Source of the DNA: Noviherbaspirillum aerium
GTDB taxonomy: Bacteria; Pseudomonadota; Gammaproteobacteria; Burkholderiales; Burkholderiaceae_D
Assembly (NCBI RefSeq): GCF_008929045.1
Contig: NZ_VFAH01000019.1
Location: 43,329-107,328, forward strand
Direction: 5' to 3'
DNA: 64,000 nucleotides
Shown here: in pieces, positions 34,767 through 44,060 of the stretch
Layout: each line of letters begins with the position of its first letter
Position numbering within the stretch: position 1 is the stretch's first letter
The notes under the pieces: model-generated
The model's database searches: none
Seen by the model: the letters and a program-made list of their open reading frames with translations, nothing else
Told to the model about the DNA's origin: nothing
Program-made: the position numbers and the translations under genes

Positions 34767-35912
34767 ATGGATGTCTTAACCGCCGGCACCGCGCTGATCG
34801 TCGTGCAGCTTTGCGTTTCGCTGGTGATGGCCGGCATTTTCTATGCCGCGCCAACGGAAACCTGCACGCGTTTCTGGGCCCTTTCAGGGGTGTCCTTCGC
34901 CATTGGCGTCATGACGGTGGTGCTCAATGCGGGTGCGCCGCGGCCGGTGATCCTCGTCGTCGGCAACAGCGCGCTCATCCTCGGACTGGTGCTGCAATGG
35001 TGCGGCATACGCGCATTCTTTCAAAAAAAGCAGGCCAGGACAGGATGGATATTGTGGCTGCTCTTCATAGGGCTGTTCATCCTGCTGCTGGTCCGCAATG
35101 CCGGCGTCGGCCAGCGGGCGCTGCTGTCGGCCGTCTTCATCCTTGCCCTGCTGCTGGTCAATCTGTATGAGATGTGGACCGGGCCGGGTTCGCGTTCCAC
35201 CTTTGCGCGCAAGCTGACGTTCGGCTCGCTGCTGCTGCTTGCCGTCAGTTACAGCGGCAGGGTCATCGCCACCACGGTCAACATGTCCGAGCTGCTGCCC
35301 AGTTCCGGCAATCCGCTGGCGGTCATCCTGATCTATTTCGTTCCGATCGCGGGCACCCTGCTGTTCTGCAATGGCCTGTTGCTGCTGTATTTCGAGCGCG
35401 TTATCGCCGACAAGCATCACCTCGCCACGCATGATGAACTGACAGGCCTGCTCAACCGCCGCGCGCTTGTCGCCGGCGGCGAGCGCGAACTGCGACTGGC
35501 GCAGCGCATGCGCACTCCCATCACCGTGGCGCTGGCCGATGTCGATCATTTCAAGCAGATCAACGACACGCTTGGACATGAAGCGGGAGACCGCGCCATC
35601 ATTGACATGGCGCGCCTGCTCAAGGAGACCTGCCGCAGCGTGGACCTGATCGGGCGTTACGGCGGCGAGGAATTCTGCCTGGTCTTCCCCGGCCTCGACG
35701 AGGCGGCCGCAAGAACGGTGGCGGAGCGCCTGGTGCGCACGGTTGCGGCCCATCGCTTTTCCATCGGCCGCAATGTCAGCATCAGCATCGGACTGGCCAG
35801 CATGACGCCGGCGCAAGGGGAGCAGGATTGGGTCCAGCTGGTCCGGCGTGCGGACCAGGCGCTGTATGCGGCCAAGCAGGCTGGCCGCAACCGCTATGAA
35901 GTCAGCGAATGA
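34767..35912 (+). CDS. Membrane-bound diguanylate cyclase (GGDEF)
   Basis: 381 residues from ATG 34767 (MDVLTAGTALIVV). Residues 1-210 contain about six hydrophobic helices with no recognised sensor domain. Residues ~220-381 form a GGDEF domain: HDELTGLLNRRAL, DVDHFKQINDTLGHEAGD and the active-site GGEEF (299-303). An RxxD inhibitory site (RSVD, 290-293) sits at the usual five-residue distance. All residues needed for c-di-GMP synthesis appear intact, with product inhibition expected. Confidence 0.93.
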   Translation: MDVLTAGTALIVVQLCVSLVMAGIFYAAPTETCTRFWALSGVSFAIGVMTVVLNAGAPRPVILVVGNSALILGLVLQWCGIRAFFQKKQARTGWILWLLFIGLFILLLVRNAGVGQRALLSAVFILALLLVNLYEMWTGPGSRSTFARKLTFGSLLLLAVSYSGRVIATTVNMSELLPSSGNPLAVILIYFVPIAGTLLFCNGLLLLYFERVIADKHHLATHDELTGLLNRRALVAGGERELRLAQRMRTPITVALADVDHFKQINDTLGHEAGDRAIIDMARLLKETCRSVDLIGRYGGEEFCLVFPGLDEAAARTVAERLVRTVAAHRFSIGRNVSISIGLASMTPAQGEQDWVQLVRRADQALYAAKQAGRNRYEVSE

Positions 35913-35936
35913 AGTGTGAACAGGTCCTAAACCGGA

Positions 35937-37043
35937 TTAATTGAGTTGCGTCGAGACTGGCAGTACATGCGCCTCGGCGCTGCGCAATTCCGCGCCCACC
36001 GCACTGGCGGCATGATCGATGCCGGCCATGATTTCTTCCTGCGCCAGATGATGCAGCATATGTCCGGCACCCGCGGTGACATGCAGGGTGCTGTGCGGCA
36101 GTTCCCCGTGCAGGCGTTCGGACTGCAGGCGCGTCGTGACATGCTTGTCATCGGCGCCGGCCATGATGACGACCGGCATGGTCAGTTCATGGTAACGCTC
36201 GCGCAATCCGTAGGCCGCTGGGATCATCATTGCCGCCTCGGCAGCCGCTGCCCGCAGCTGTGACGGCCGCAGCGTCATCCACACCGGATACTCATTCTCG
36301 AATCGCGCCGGCACCGGAGCCGGGCCGAAGATTCTGCGCAGTACGGCAGGCCAGATGACGCGGCTGGCCAGCGGCGAGACGGTATAGCGCATCAGGTCGC
36401 CTATCACCGGGATGGCCGGCTGCGAGGCCAAGGCCACATCCACCCGGACGGTCGGATAGTAGTAGCCGGACAGCAGCACCAGGCTCTTCACATAGTCGGG
36501 CTGGTCAAGCGCCATCGATACGGCGACCTGGGTGCCCCAGGAATGTCCGACGATGATGGGATTTTCGATTCCGAGATGCAGCAGGGCACGATGCAGCAGC
36601 CGGGCCTGCGCCTGCGGCGTCCAGATGGTGCTGCGCGGCCTTTCGCTGTAGCCGTAACCCGGACGGTCGAACACGATGACACGATAGTTGCGCGCCGCCA
36701 GATCAATCAGCCCGCTGGTCTCGAAATCCTGGATCATGGTGCCGTCGCCATGCAGGAAGACGACCGGCTGGCCCTGGCCTCGCTCCAGGTAATGCAGGCG
36801 GACGCCGTCGATGTGGAGAAATTCACCGATCGGCGGATTCTCGAGTTCAGCCTGATGCGTCTTCTGCCGCACCACCAGCGCGGCCGCGGCAAGCGCGGCG
36901 CCGGCTGCGAGCAGCCAGGTCATGCGCCGCGACGTGCCCGGATTCGCCGCAATGAATGCATCGGAATCCGAAGCGGGCATCGATGCAGGCGCATCGGACC
37001 AGGCCGACGGATCGGGATCATACTGCGAGGATGTTTGATTCAT
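35937..37043 (-). CDS. Membrane-anchored alpha/beta hydrolase
   Basis: 368 residues from ATG 37043 (MNQTSSQYDP), preceded by GGGAGCAG. A hydrophobic helix at ~50-70 (MTWLLAAGAALAAAALVV) follows an acidic cytoplasmic tail. The hydrolase core has the oxyanion HGDGTMIQDF, the nucleophile GHSWGTQ (Ser), the acid in MAGADDKHV and the His in AGAGHMLHH. The substrate is unknown; the fold family includes esterases, epoxide hydrolases and peroxidases. It is divergent from a MarR regulator gene 165 bases away. Confidence 0.88.
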   Translation of the reverse strand: MNQTSSQYDPDPSAWSDAPASMPASDSDAFIAANPGTSRRMTWLLAAGAALAAAALVVRQKTHQAELENPPIGEFLHIDGVRLHYLERGQGQPVVFLHGDGTMIQDFETSGLIDLAARNYRVIVFDRPGYGYSERPRSTIWTPQAQARLLHRALLHLGIENPIIVGHSWGTQVAVSMALDQPDYVKSLVLLSGYYYPTVRVDVALASQPAIPVIGDLMRYTVSPLASRVIWPAVLRRIFGPAPVPARFENEYPVWMTLRPSQLRAAAAEAAMMIPAAYGLRERYHELTMPVVIMAGADDKHVTTRLQSERLHGELPHSTLHVTAGAGHMLHHLAQEEIMAGIDHAASAVGAELRSAEAHVLPVSTQLN

Positions 37044-37147
37044 GTGTTCTGCTCCCATGTTGGACAAAACCTGTTGGAAGTTCAGCACATGCATGAAGTT
37101 CAATGCATATTTGTTCACATTGTCCGGTTCACACGAATCAAGCCGGT

Positions 37148-37176
37148 TTGACAATACATGTACATGCATTTATATT
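37148..37176 (+). promoter_or_regulatory. Strong sigma70-type promoter with palindromic operator, upstream of marR
   Basis: TTGACA (37148-37153), a 17-base spacer and TATATT (37171-37176) face the MarR-type gene. The spacer contains the perfect palindrome catgtacatg (37157-37166), a natural position for autorepression by a MarR dimer. Seen by inspection only. Confidence 0.6.
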
Positions 37177-37207
37177 CGTCGCGTCTACCGCTACCCGGAC
37201 CAGCCTC

Positions 37208-37630
37208 GTGAAACCCTTACGCTTGCCCTGTTACTGCGGCTCTCTACGCCAGGCGTCGCGCGTCGTGACGCAAATGTACGATCAGGCGCTCAAGCCGTCG
37301 GGGTTGAAGATCACGCAATTCGGCATCCTGCGCCTGCTGAGTACCTATCCCGGCCTGACCACCGGCGCGATGGCGGAGTTGCTGGCCATGGACAGCACCA
37401 CGCTGACGCGCACGCTCAAGATCATCAGCGACAGCGGCTGGATCAGGGCCACCCCTGGCGAGGACCGGCGCGAGCGGCTATGGACCATCACCGGCGAAGG
37501 CGAAAAACGCATCAGTGAAGCGGAACCGCTGTGGACGAATGTCCAGAAGGAATTTGCGGAACTCGCCAGCGATGTCGATCTGGATGCATTGACACGCACC
37601 GTGCACCAGCTGGTGCTCAAGGCAGCATAG
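37208..37630 (+). CDS. MarR-family transcriptional regulator
   Basis: 140 residues from a GTG at 37208; the frame opens earlier at 37103, but that start would overlap the promoter. The winged helix is visible as ITQFGILRLLSTYPGLTTGAMAELLAMDSTTLTRTLKIISDSGWI, followed by the wing GEDRRERLWTITGEG. N-terminal Cys residues (LPCYCGSLRQASR) could be redox-sensing. It is divergent from the alpha/beta hydrolase gene and probably regulates it and itself. Confidence 0.88.
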   Translation: MKPLRLPCYCGSLRQASRVVTQMYDQALKPSGLKITQFGILRLLSTYPGLTTGAMAELLAMDSTTLTRTLKIISDSGWIRATPGEDRRERLWTITGEGEKRISEAEPLWTNVQKEFAELASDVDLDALTRTVHQLVLKAA

Positions 37631-37700
37631 GTGGCATGGGCTGCGCAGCCCCGCTTCGAACTCGATTCAGGAACACAAGAGCAAAACGACAGGACACGCC

Positions 37701-38120
37701 ATGGAAAACTCGAAGGATCTCGCCCATTACAACCGCATCGGCACCGGTTACCTGCCCGGCCTGCTCGGCATCGAAGTGACAGGACTGGGCGAAGGCACGC
37801 TGCAGGCGCAGATCACGGTGCAGCAATCGCACCTCGCGCCGAATGGCTATCTGCATGCAGGCAGCATCATCACGCTTGCGGACACGGCCTGCGGCTATGC
37901 CTGCGTCGCCAACCTGCCCCAGGGCGCGGTCAATTTCACCACCATTGAACTCAAAAGCAACTTCCTCGGCACCGCGCGCGAAGGCGTGGTGGCCTGCGAA
38001 GCCAAGGCGGTGCATCTCGGCCGCAACACCCAGGTCTGGGATGCGCTGGTCACGCACCGCGATACCGGCAAGCTGATCGCGACCTTTCGCTGTACCCAGA
38101 TGATCCTGTGGCCGAAGTGA
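37701..38120 (+). CDS. PaaI-type hotdog thioesterase
   Basis: 139 residues. The hotdog motif HAGSIITLADTACGYAC matches the PaaI/YigI family, in which an Asp/Asn-His-Gly/Ala-G segment lines the active site (here APNGYLHAGS). It is followed by the long strand NFTTIELKSNFLGTAREG and AKAVHLGRNTQVWDALVTH. It should hydrolyse an acyl-CoA thioester. It follows marR by 70 bases and precedes the DUF1653 gene by 7 bases. Confidence 0.9.
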   Translation: MENSKDLAHYNRIGTGYLPGLLGIEVTGLGEGTLQAQITVQQSHLAPNGYLHAGSIITLADTACGYACVANLPQGAVNFTTIELKSNFLGTAREGVVACEAKAVHLGRNTQVWDALVTHRDTGKLIATFRCTQMILWPK

Positions 38121-38127
38121 GCGCCGC

Positions 38128-38361
38128 ATGAGCAGAATGACAATCACGCCGGGTGTCTACGAGCATTACAAAGGCAAGCGGTATTTCGTGCTCGGTCTGT
38201 CGCGCAACACCGAAACCAACGAGATCTGCGTGGTTTACCGGCCCCTGTATGAGACCGACTGGCCGCAGCTGGTGCACCGGAACGCCGACATGTTTTTTGA
38301 GCACGTCGATGTGAATGGCAGGCAGCTGCCCAGGTTTCGCTTGATTGAAGCGGGAATCTAG
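38128..38361 (+). CDS. DUF1653 protein
   Basis: 77 residues covering the DUF1653 pattern: PGVYEHYKGKRYFVLGLSRNTETNE, YRPLYET and W-x-R/Q-x-x-x-x-F (LVHRNADMFFEHVDVNGR). A small beta-barrel protein family of unknown function, often next to thioesterase or metabolism genes. Starts 7 bases after the thioesterase stop. Confidence 0.88.
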   Translation: MSRMTITPGVYEHYKGKRYFVLGLSRNTETNEICVVYRPLYETDWPQLVHRNADMFFEHVDVNGRQLPRFRLIEAGI

Positions 38362-38685
38362 GGGCAGGAAAATGCCAGGGATGAATGCTTCACCTCGGCG
38401 TCACTGGATACGTATCGGGAATCGAGCGGGAATTGCTGAGATTGCGAAGATTGCTGAGCGCGGCAAGCCAACATCAGCATTTGGCCGGCTCTGAAATTTG
38501 AAGAATCCGCCCTCTTGCTGACTACCGGGATACGGACGGAAATCTGCGGAAAGTAAGGCGGTCTCCTGTCAAGCCCCGTTGCGGGACTTGCGCCTTGCTT
38601 CCGACATGCTGCTTTCTACTGCCCTGGCCCGGGCGTATTGCCTGATCTACTACGCTATTGCTCTACTGCTTGTTTCAATGGCTTG
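38362..38685. other. Intergenic region, no gene seen
   Basis: About 320 bases between convergent genes. A hairpin near 38573-38593 (caagccccg / cgggacttg, one wobble) may terminate transcription from either side. Nothing else is recognised. Confidence 0.4.
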
Positions 38686-38931
38686 TTAGTTGCGTGCAGC
38701 GATTGCGCGCAGTTCCTGCGCCAGGTTCGGCTGGATCGAATCGTAGCTGCGTGCCAGGCGATACAGTTGGGCGATCGATGCGACGTCGCGCTTTTCTTGT
38801 ACTGCTGCGGCCGGCTTGGCTTCCGGTGTGACGGCCAGCAGGGCTTGCAGGAAGGCACGGGCGGCGCGGCCGAGGTTCTCGGTATAGCTCAGGCCAGCGG
38901 TCTGGGTGGATGTGAATGTTGCGGTAGACAT
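38686..38931 (-). CDS. Small hypothetical protein
   Basis: 81 residues with a good GAGAGGA ribosome site. Soluble, helical, Ala-rich, with an N-terminal Thr/Ser segment (MSTATFTSTQTAGLSYTENLG), a helix (RAARAFLQALLAV) and a C-terminal helix (IAQLYRLARSYDSIQPNLAQEL). Resembles small conserved Burkholderiales proteins of unknown role; no motif recognised. Confidence 0.7.
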   Translation of the reverse strand: MSTATFTSTQTAGLSYTENLGRAARAFLQALLAVTPEAKPAAAVQEKRDVASIAQLYRLARSYDSIQPNLAQELRAIAARN

Positions 38932-39257
38932 GGTGTATTCCTCTCAAAAATGTCTGTTACGGATAGAGTGTAGGTACGGAACAGATATAATTCCAATTCC
39001 AAGTTTAGATATCAGATATTCCCCACATGAATTTCACTGTAGGAATATCAGATGTTCAATCCGTTGAATTCAGGAAAGACAACTGTGAATAACCAGGTTC
39101 GATGCCGCGCTTCCATTGCATTGCTAAAATGCCGGCCGAAGGCGAATTCGATCCGTTTGCCGATCCGTTTGCGTGATCGCATTGCCCATCTTCACGAACC
39201 TGGGTTAACGTCCTGCGGATACCGCCCATCCCTCTTTACCAACCACGCCAACCATCC
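38932..39257. other. Intergenic region upstream of two divergent genes
   Basis: About 325 bases, AT-richer than its surroundings near 38980-39070. An inverted repeat gatattcc ... ggaatatc (about 39014-39047) could be an operator for either neighbour. No gene seen. Confidence 0.4.
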
Positions 39258-39629
39258 ATGAGCTATCTCGCCGTCAAGCATCTCCACCTGACTTTCGTCG
39301 CGCTGAGCGGCATCCTGTTCTTCGTGCGCGGCCTCCTGATGCTGGCCGACTCGGCGGCGCTGCAGCGCGGCTTTTTCCGGATTGCGCCGCATATCGTTGA
39401 TACCCTGCTGCTGGCCAGCGCGCTGGTGTTGGTGGTGTGGAGCGCGCAGTATCCCTTCGTCCAGTCCTGGCTGACGGCGAAGGTCTTTGCGCTGGTGGCC
39501 TACATCGTGATCGGCACCATCGCGCTCAAGCGAGGAAAGAGCAAGGGCGTGCGCATTGCCGCCTTCGTGACCGCGCTGCTCATCTTCGCCTACATCATCA
39601 AGGTCGCCGTGACCCGGCAGGTGCTCTGA
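39258..39629 (+). CDS. SirB2-family membrane protein
   Basis: 123 residues with four hydrophobic helices. YLAVKHLHLTFVALSGILFFVRG and PHIVDTLLLASALVLV are the characteristic SirB (PF04247) segments, and WLTAKVFALVAYIVIGTIALKRG the third. The family is annotated as an invasion-gene regulator by history only; real function is unknown. Encoded just before the mutarotase-like gene, 39 bases apart. Confidence 0.88.
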   Translation: MSYLAVKHLHLTFVALSGILFFVRGLLMLADSAALQRGFFRIAPHIVDTLLLASALVLVVWSAQYPFVQSWLTAKVFALVAYIVIGTIALKRGKSKGVRIAAFVTALLIFAYIIKVAVTRQVL

Positions 39630-39668
39630 TACCGGCCCGCATTGCGCTCCATCACATCAAGGATCAGC

Positions 39669-40742
39669 ATGACCAAGATTTACGAATACACCCAGCAACC
39701 CCATTTCTGGATCGTGCATGACGAGCAAGGTTACTGGCAGGTGCCGGCGCGCGACAATGGCTGGGAGGACCGCAGCCCCTTCGTCGGCCATGCAGTGAAC
39801 CTGCGCGAAGTGACCGACCTCGGCGGCATCGATCTCGGCATGCCGGCAACCACGGCCGCGGCCAGGTCCGCCGACATTTTCAGCGAGGAATTCCAGGCGC
39901 TGCCCGGCCTGAGCCTGACGAATGCCCAGGGCGAATCGGCATTCGTCACCCGCCAGGGCGCGCAGGTCGTTTCATGGAAGACGGCTGACGGCAGGGAACG
40001 CATGTACCTGTCGGCAAGCACCGGCGGCATGACCCGTGCCGACGAGACCGTGCCTGCGGCGGCGATACGCGGCGGCGTGCCGGTCTGCTTCCCCCAGTTT
40101 TCCGGCCGCGGCCCCCTGGTCAAGCACGGCTTCGTGCGCAGCCTGCCGTGGCAGGTCACGGCCGCGCCGTCGGCGCAATCCCCCTCGGTGGCCACCTTCT
40201 TCATCGAGGATGACGACCAGACGCGCCAGATGTGGCCGCACGGCTTTCATGCCGAGGTCGGCGTGGTGCTCGACGCCGGCCGCCTCGTTATCACGCTGAC
40301 GGCCACCAATCGCGGCGACACCGCATTTCCGTTCACCGCGGCGCTGCATACCTATTTCCGCGTGGACGACATCGCCCAGGTGGAATTGCATGGCTTGCAG
40401 CAGGTGCGCTACCAGGACGCGACCGCGGAGAATGTGGAAGTGGTGCAGCAGGAGGCCGCGGTAACCATCTCCGCCGAGCTCGACCGGGTCTACATGTCGC
40501 CGCCGAAAAAGCTGATGCTGCTGGAAGGCGGGCAGCCTTCGCTGCAGATCGAGCAGTATGGCTTCGAAGACACGGTGGTGTGGAATCCGGGACCGGTCAA
40601 GGCCGCTGCCCTGCCAGACTTCCCGGACCAGGACTGGCTGCACATGCTCTGCGTCGAAGCCGCCTGCGTCATCACGCCGGTCACGCTGGCGCCGGGCCAG
40701 ACCTGGACGGGCAGCCAGATCCTCAGCCTGCCGGGGCGCTGA
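39669..40742 (+). CDS. D-hexose-6-phosphate mutarotase-like protein with extra N-terminal domain
   Basis: 357 residues from ATG 39669. Residues ~80-357 match the YeaD/aldose-1-epimerase-like fold: GAQVVSW, IRGGVPVCFPQFSGRGPLVKHGFVR in order, FTAALHTYF and the late VVWNPGPVKAAALPDFPDQDW and CVEAA. Such enzymes interconvert anomers of hexose 6-phosphates. Residues 1-62 (KIYEYTQQPHFWIVHDEQGYW, WEDRSPFVGHAVNLREV) are an added, unrecognised module with aromatic and acidic residues. It probably shares a transcript with the SirB2 gene. Confidence 0.85.
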   Translation: MTKIYEYTQQPHFWIVHDEQGYWQVPARDNGWEDRSPFVGHAVNLREVTDLGGIDLGMPATTAAARSADIFSEEFQALPGLSLTNAQGESAFVTRQGAQVVSWKTADGRERMYLSASTGGMTRADETVPAAAIRGGVPVCFPQFSGRGPLVKHGFVRSLPWQVTAAPSAQSPSVATFFIEDDDQTRQMWPHGFHAEVGVVLDAGRLVITLTATNRGDTAFPFTAALHTYFRVDDIAQVELHGLQQVRYQDATAENVEVVQQEAAVTISAELDRVYMSPPKKLMLLEGGQPSLQIEQYGFEDTVVWNPGPVKAAALPDFPDQDWLHMLCVEAACVITPVTLAPGQTWTGSQILSLPGR

Positions 40743-40936
40743 GCTGTTACAACGCCGGCGCGAACATCCGCAGCGCCGGAGCCTGGCTGGTAACGGCGGT
40801 CACCCGGCTCTGCCTCGACCGCCTGCCCCATGCCAGGCTGGAATCTGAAACCTACCAGGGTCCCTGGCTGCCCGAGCCGCCTCTACCTGCGTCCCACTTG
40901 CGGGAGAAGGGAGCCACACCGGTCAAGTCAGAGAAG

Positions 40937-41169
40937 AGAGGCTGTTGAATTCCCCCTTTTGCCGCTGCCAAAAGAGCGATGCGTTAAGCGGACAGGAAGC
41001 GCGGACTGTCTGAGCCGCAGGTGAGTTTCCGCGCTTCCCGCTTTACGCATCGCTCTTTGGGGAACCCCGCAGGGGGGCGGCAACGGGGTCGCTTTCTTGC
41101 CGACTTCTTTCCCGACTTCTTTGCCGACACAAGGAAGTCGGTGGCCCGCCGGGGCCAGCCCCGGCAAGC
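40937..41169 (+). repeat. Structured multi-hairpin repeat, copy C
   Basis: 5' module agaggctgttgaattccccc then ttttgccgctgccaaaa. Hairpin 1 arms 40973-40991 / 41038-41056 (agagcgatgcgttaagcgg / ccgctttacgcatcgctct, one mismatch) with the conserved CTGTCTGAGCCGCAGGTGAG loop. Hairpin 3 arms 41114-41123 / 41130-41139 (gacttctttg / caaggaagtc), preceded by a partial duplicate of the left arm at 41102-41110. Ends with GTGGCCCGCCGGGGCCAG and CCCCGGCAAG. Confidence 0.85.
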
Positions 41170-41311
41170 TTCGACGAAGAGCACAGAGGGTTCAAACAAG
41201 CATAAGCACCTTGGGAGTCCGCAGGTGCAGCCGGAGTGCGGAACTCGCAGCAAAGATCGGGATTTAGCGGGTGACAGGCACTTGGTAAGTTGTGCGATTC
41301 CCCTCACCCCT

Positions 41312-41339
41312 GCCTCTCTCCCGTTTGCGGGAGAGAGGC
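41312..41339. repeat. Single CTCTCCCG hairpin
   Basis: Arms gcctctctcccg / cgggagagaggc around tttg, preceded by ccctcacccc as in the paired copies at 20.1 and 48.9 kb. It lies 40 bases from the 3' end of hutC. Confidence 0.65.
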
Positions 41340-41379
41340 TCCCTTCTTACGCTTATTTTCAGATGAGGTCTTTTCCACC

Positions 41380-42111
41380 TCAAAAGCTTCCGGCAAACTG
41401 ATACCGGCTCCCCGGATGCCACATCGTCACCACCGACGCCACCTGCCCCTGCGACAAGGTGCGCCGCTTGAGCACCAGGCAAGCTTCCTTGTCCTTGTGA
41501 ATCTGCAGCATCTCCGCAATCTCGCGCGGCGGATGCAGCGCTTCGATGCTGTAATTAACCCCCTGCAGCGGCGCGGCCGCCATCAGGTATTCATTCGGCG
41601 TGATGACCGAAAAATCCTGCAGCATGTAATCCGGCGCCACTTCAGGATTGACCCAGCGGTCCTCGACCTGGATCGGAATATCGTTCTCGAAATGCACGAT
41701 GACGGAATGAAACAGCGGATGCCCCGGCTTGAGGCCGAACGGATGCGCCAGCAGTTCGGAAGCCTTGCTGCGCTCCAGCAGATGCAGTTCGCTTCGATGC
41801 ACATGGCCGCGCATGCGCACCTCGTCGGCGATGCTCTTGATTTCCACCAGCGTCGACTGGTACTTGTGCTGAGCCACGTAAGTCCCTGAACCCTGCACCC
41901 GCGTCAGGATCTGCTCGTCGGTCAGTTCGCGCACCGCCCGGTTGACCGTCATGCGCGAGACGCCGAACTGCTTCGCCAGCGCCTGCTCGGAAGGTATGGC
42001 GTCGCCCTCCTTCCACTGGCCGGCCTGGATTTCGCCCAGCAGGTAATTCTTGATATGCAGGAAGGCGGGCGTGCGCTCCGCGTTGCCGCCCTCTTCCATG
42101 TCCGCTTTCAC
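41380..42111 (-). CDS. hutC: HutC histidine-utilisation repressor (GntR family)
   Basis: 243 residues from GTG 42111, which has GGAG six bases upstream; ATG 42099 is the alternative. The N-terminal GntR winged helix reads PAFLHIKNYLLGEIQAGQWKEGD, IPSEQALAKQFGVSRMTVNRAVRELTDEQILTRVQGSGTYVA in order; the UTRA effector domain follows (LHLLERSKASELLAHPFGLKPG ... VEDRWVNPEVAPDYMLQDF). HutC represses hut genes until urocanate binds. It faces hutU with two palindromic candidate sites between them. Confidence 0.95.
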   Translation of the reverse strand: MKADMEEGGNAERTPAFLHIKNYLLGEIQAGQWKEGDAIPSEQALAKQFGVSRMTVNRAVRELTDEQILTRVQGSGTYVAQHKYQSTLVEIKSIADEVRMRGHVHRSELHLLERSKASELLAHPFGLKPGHPLFHSVIVHFENDIPIQVEDRWVNPEVAPDYMLQDFSVITPNEYLMAAAPLQGVNYSIEALHPPREIAEMLQIHKDKEACLVLKRRTLSQGQVASVVTMWHPGSRYQFAGSF

Positions 42112-42163
42112 ATTGTTCTCCTTTTTTGCTGCAACGACCTTGCAGCCCGATTCTAGGGGAATG

Positions 42164-42213
42164 ACTTGTATTGTCAACTCAAGATTTTCTTGCATAAGTT
42201 GTCTATACAACTT
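42164..42213. promoter_or_regulatory. Candidate HutC operators in the hutC-hutU intergenic region
   Basis: Site 1: ttgtattgtcaa (42166-42177), an imperfect palindrome. Site 2: aagttgtctatacaactt (42196-42213), a near-perfect 18-bp palindrome. Known HutC sites in Pseudomonas and enterics centre on TTGTATA-type palindromes, which both resemble. A possible hutU promoter (TTGCAT 42190-42195, 17 bases, TAAACT 42213-42218) would have site 2 filling its spacer, so repression by blocking RNA polymerase is plausible. Confidence 0.6.
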
Positions 42214-42290
42214 AAACTGGCTTCACAGTATGCTCCGGTCGGGCAACTTCCCCGGCCCAATTCATTCATCGTCGCCAAGGAGGAGAACCC

Positions 42291-44009
42291 ATGAACACCG
42301 TCACCGACAATGTCGAACTCGCCGCCGACCCCCGCTGGGATGCCAGCCGCGTCATCCGCGCGCCGCGCGGCAGTGAAAAATCCTGCAAAAGCTGGCTGAC
42401 CGAAGCCGCCTACCGCATGCTGCAGAACAACCTCGATCCGGAAGTCGCGGAAAACCCGAAGCACCTCGTGGTCTACGGCGGCATCGGCCGTGCCGCCCGC
42501 AACTGGGAATGCTTCGACCAGATCCTGGATAGCCTGCGCAAACTGGAAGATGACGAAACCCTGCTGGTGCAATCCGGCAAGCCGGTGGGCGTATTCCGCA
42601 CCCATGCCGACGCGCCGCGCGTACTGATCGCCAACTCCAACCTGGTGCCGAAATGGGGCAACTGGGAACACTTCAACGAACTCGACCGCAAGGGCCTGTT
42701 CATGTACGGCCAGATGACCGCCGGCAGCTGGATCTACATCGGCAGCCAGGGCATCGTGCAGGGCACTTATGAAACCTTCGTCGAAGCCGGCCGCCAGCAT
42801 TACAACGGCGACTGGTCCGGGCGCTGGATCCTCACCGCCGGCCTCGGCGGCATGGGCGGCGCGCAGCCGCTGGCGGCGACGCTGGCCGGCGCGGTGTCGC
42901 TGAACATCGAATGCCAGCAAAGCAGTATCGACTTCCGCCTGCGCACCCGCTATCTCGACAAGCAGGCCAAGGACATTGATGAAGCGCTCGCCCTGATCAA
43001 GCACCATTGCGAGCGCAAGGAAGCCGTCTCCATCGGCCTGCTCGGCAATGCCGCCGAAATCCTGCCCGAACTCGTCAAGCGGGCCAGGGCCGGCGGCATG
43101 AAGCCCGACCTCGTCACCGACCAGACTTCGGCGCACGACCTGATCAACGGCTACCTGCCGCTCGGCTGGAGCGTGGCGCAATGGAAGGCCGCGCAGCAGG
43201 ATCACGGCCAGCATGCCCGCCTCACCGCCGAAGCCGCGAAATCCTGCGCGGTGCATGTGCAGGCGATGCTGGACTTCCACGCGATGGGCATTCCGACCGT
43301 GGATTACGGCAACAACATCCGCCAGGTGGCGAAAGACACCGGCGTCGAAAACGCCTTCGACTTCCCGGGTTTCGTGCCGGCCTATATCCGTCCGCTGTTC
43401 TGCGAAGGCAAGGGCCCGTTCCGCTGGGCCGCACTGTCGGGCGATCCCGAGGACATCTACAAGACCGACGCCAAGATCAAGGAACTGTTCCCCAACAACA
43501 AGCACGTGCACCACTGGCTGGACATGGCTCGCGAACGCATCGCCTTCCAGGGCCTGCCCGCCCGCATCTGCTGGCTCGGCCTGGGCGAGCGCCACATCGC
43601 CGGCCTGGCCTTCAATGAAATGGTCAGGAACGGCGAACTCAAGGCCCCGGTCGTCATCGGCCGCGACCACCTCGACACCGGCTCCGTCGCCAGTCCGAAC
43701 CGCGAGACGGAAAGCATGAAGGACGGCACCGACGCCGTCTCCGACTGGCCCCTGCTCAACGCCCTGCTCAACACCGCCGGCGGCGCCACATGGGTATCGC
43801 TGCACCACGGCGGCGGCGTCGGCATGGGCTACTCCCAGCACGCCGGCATGGTCATCGTCGCCGACGGCACGGAAGCGGCGGCGAAGCGCCTGGCCAGAGT
43901 GCTGGTCAACGACAGCGGCTCCGGCGTCATGCGCCATGCCGACGCAGGCTATGAAACGGCGGTAGCATGCGCGAAGCGCAATGGACTGAACCTGCCGATG
44001 GTGAAATAA
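42291..44009 (+). CDS. hutU: Urocanate hydratase
   Basis: 572 residues, close to the usual ~560. NAD-binding and active-site segments are visible: [51 protein letters not shown] (with the conserved Cys) and [23 protein letters not shown] in order. It adds water to urocanate to give 4-imidazolone-5-propionate, the second step of histidine breakdown. First gene of the + strand hut group; a structured repeat lies between it and hutH. Confidence 0.97.
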   Translation: MNTVTDNVELAADPRWDASRVIRAPRGSEKSCKSWLTEAAYRMLQNNLDPEVAENPKHLVVYGGIGRAARNWECFDQILDSLRKLEDDETLLVQSGKPVGVFRTHADAPRVLIANSNLVPKWGNWEHFNELDRKGLFMYGQMTAGSWIYIGSQGIVQGTYETFVEAGRQHYNGDWSGRWILTAGLGGMGGAQPLAATLAGAVSLNIECQQSSIDFRLRTRYLDKQAKDIDEALALIKHHCERKEAVSIGLLGNAAEILPELVKRARAGGMKPDLVTDQTSAHDLINGYLPLGWSVAQWKAAQQDHGQHARLTAEAAKSCAVHVQAMLDFHAMGIPTVDYGNNIRQVAKDTGVENAFDFPGFVPAYIRPLFCEGKGPFRWAALSGDPEDIYKTDAKIKELFPNNKHVHHWLDMARERIAFQGLPARICWLGLGERHIAGLAFNEMVRNGELKAPVVIGRDHLDTGSVASPNRETESMKDGTDAVSDWPLLNALLNTAGGATWVSLHHGGGVGMGYSQHAGMVIVADGTEAAAKRLARVLVNDSGSGVMRHADAGYETAVACAKRNGLNLPMVK

Positions 44010-44060
44010 GCAATCAGCAAACAGGAAAAGAACAAAAAAAGACAGACCAGGGCAAACCAA

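Larger units (their letters stand above)
40743..41379. other. Intergenic region between convergent mutarotase-like and hutC genes
   Basis: About 640 bases containing structured repeat copy C and one CTCTCCCG hairpin; no gene seen. Confidence 0.6.
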
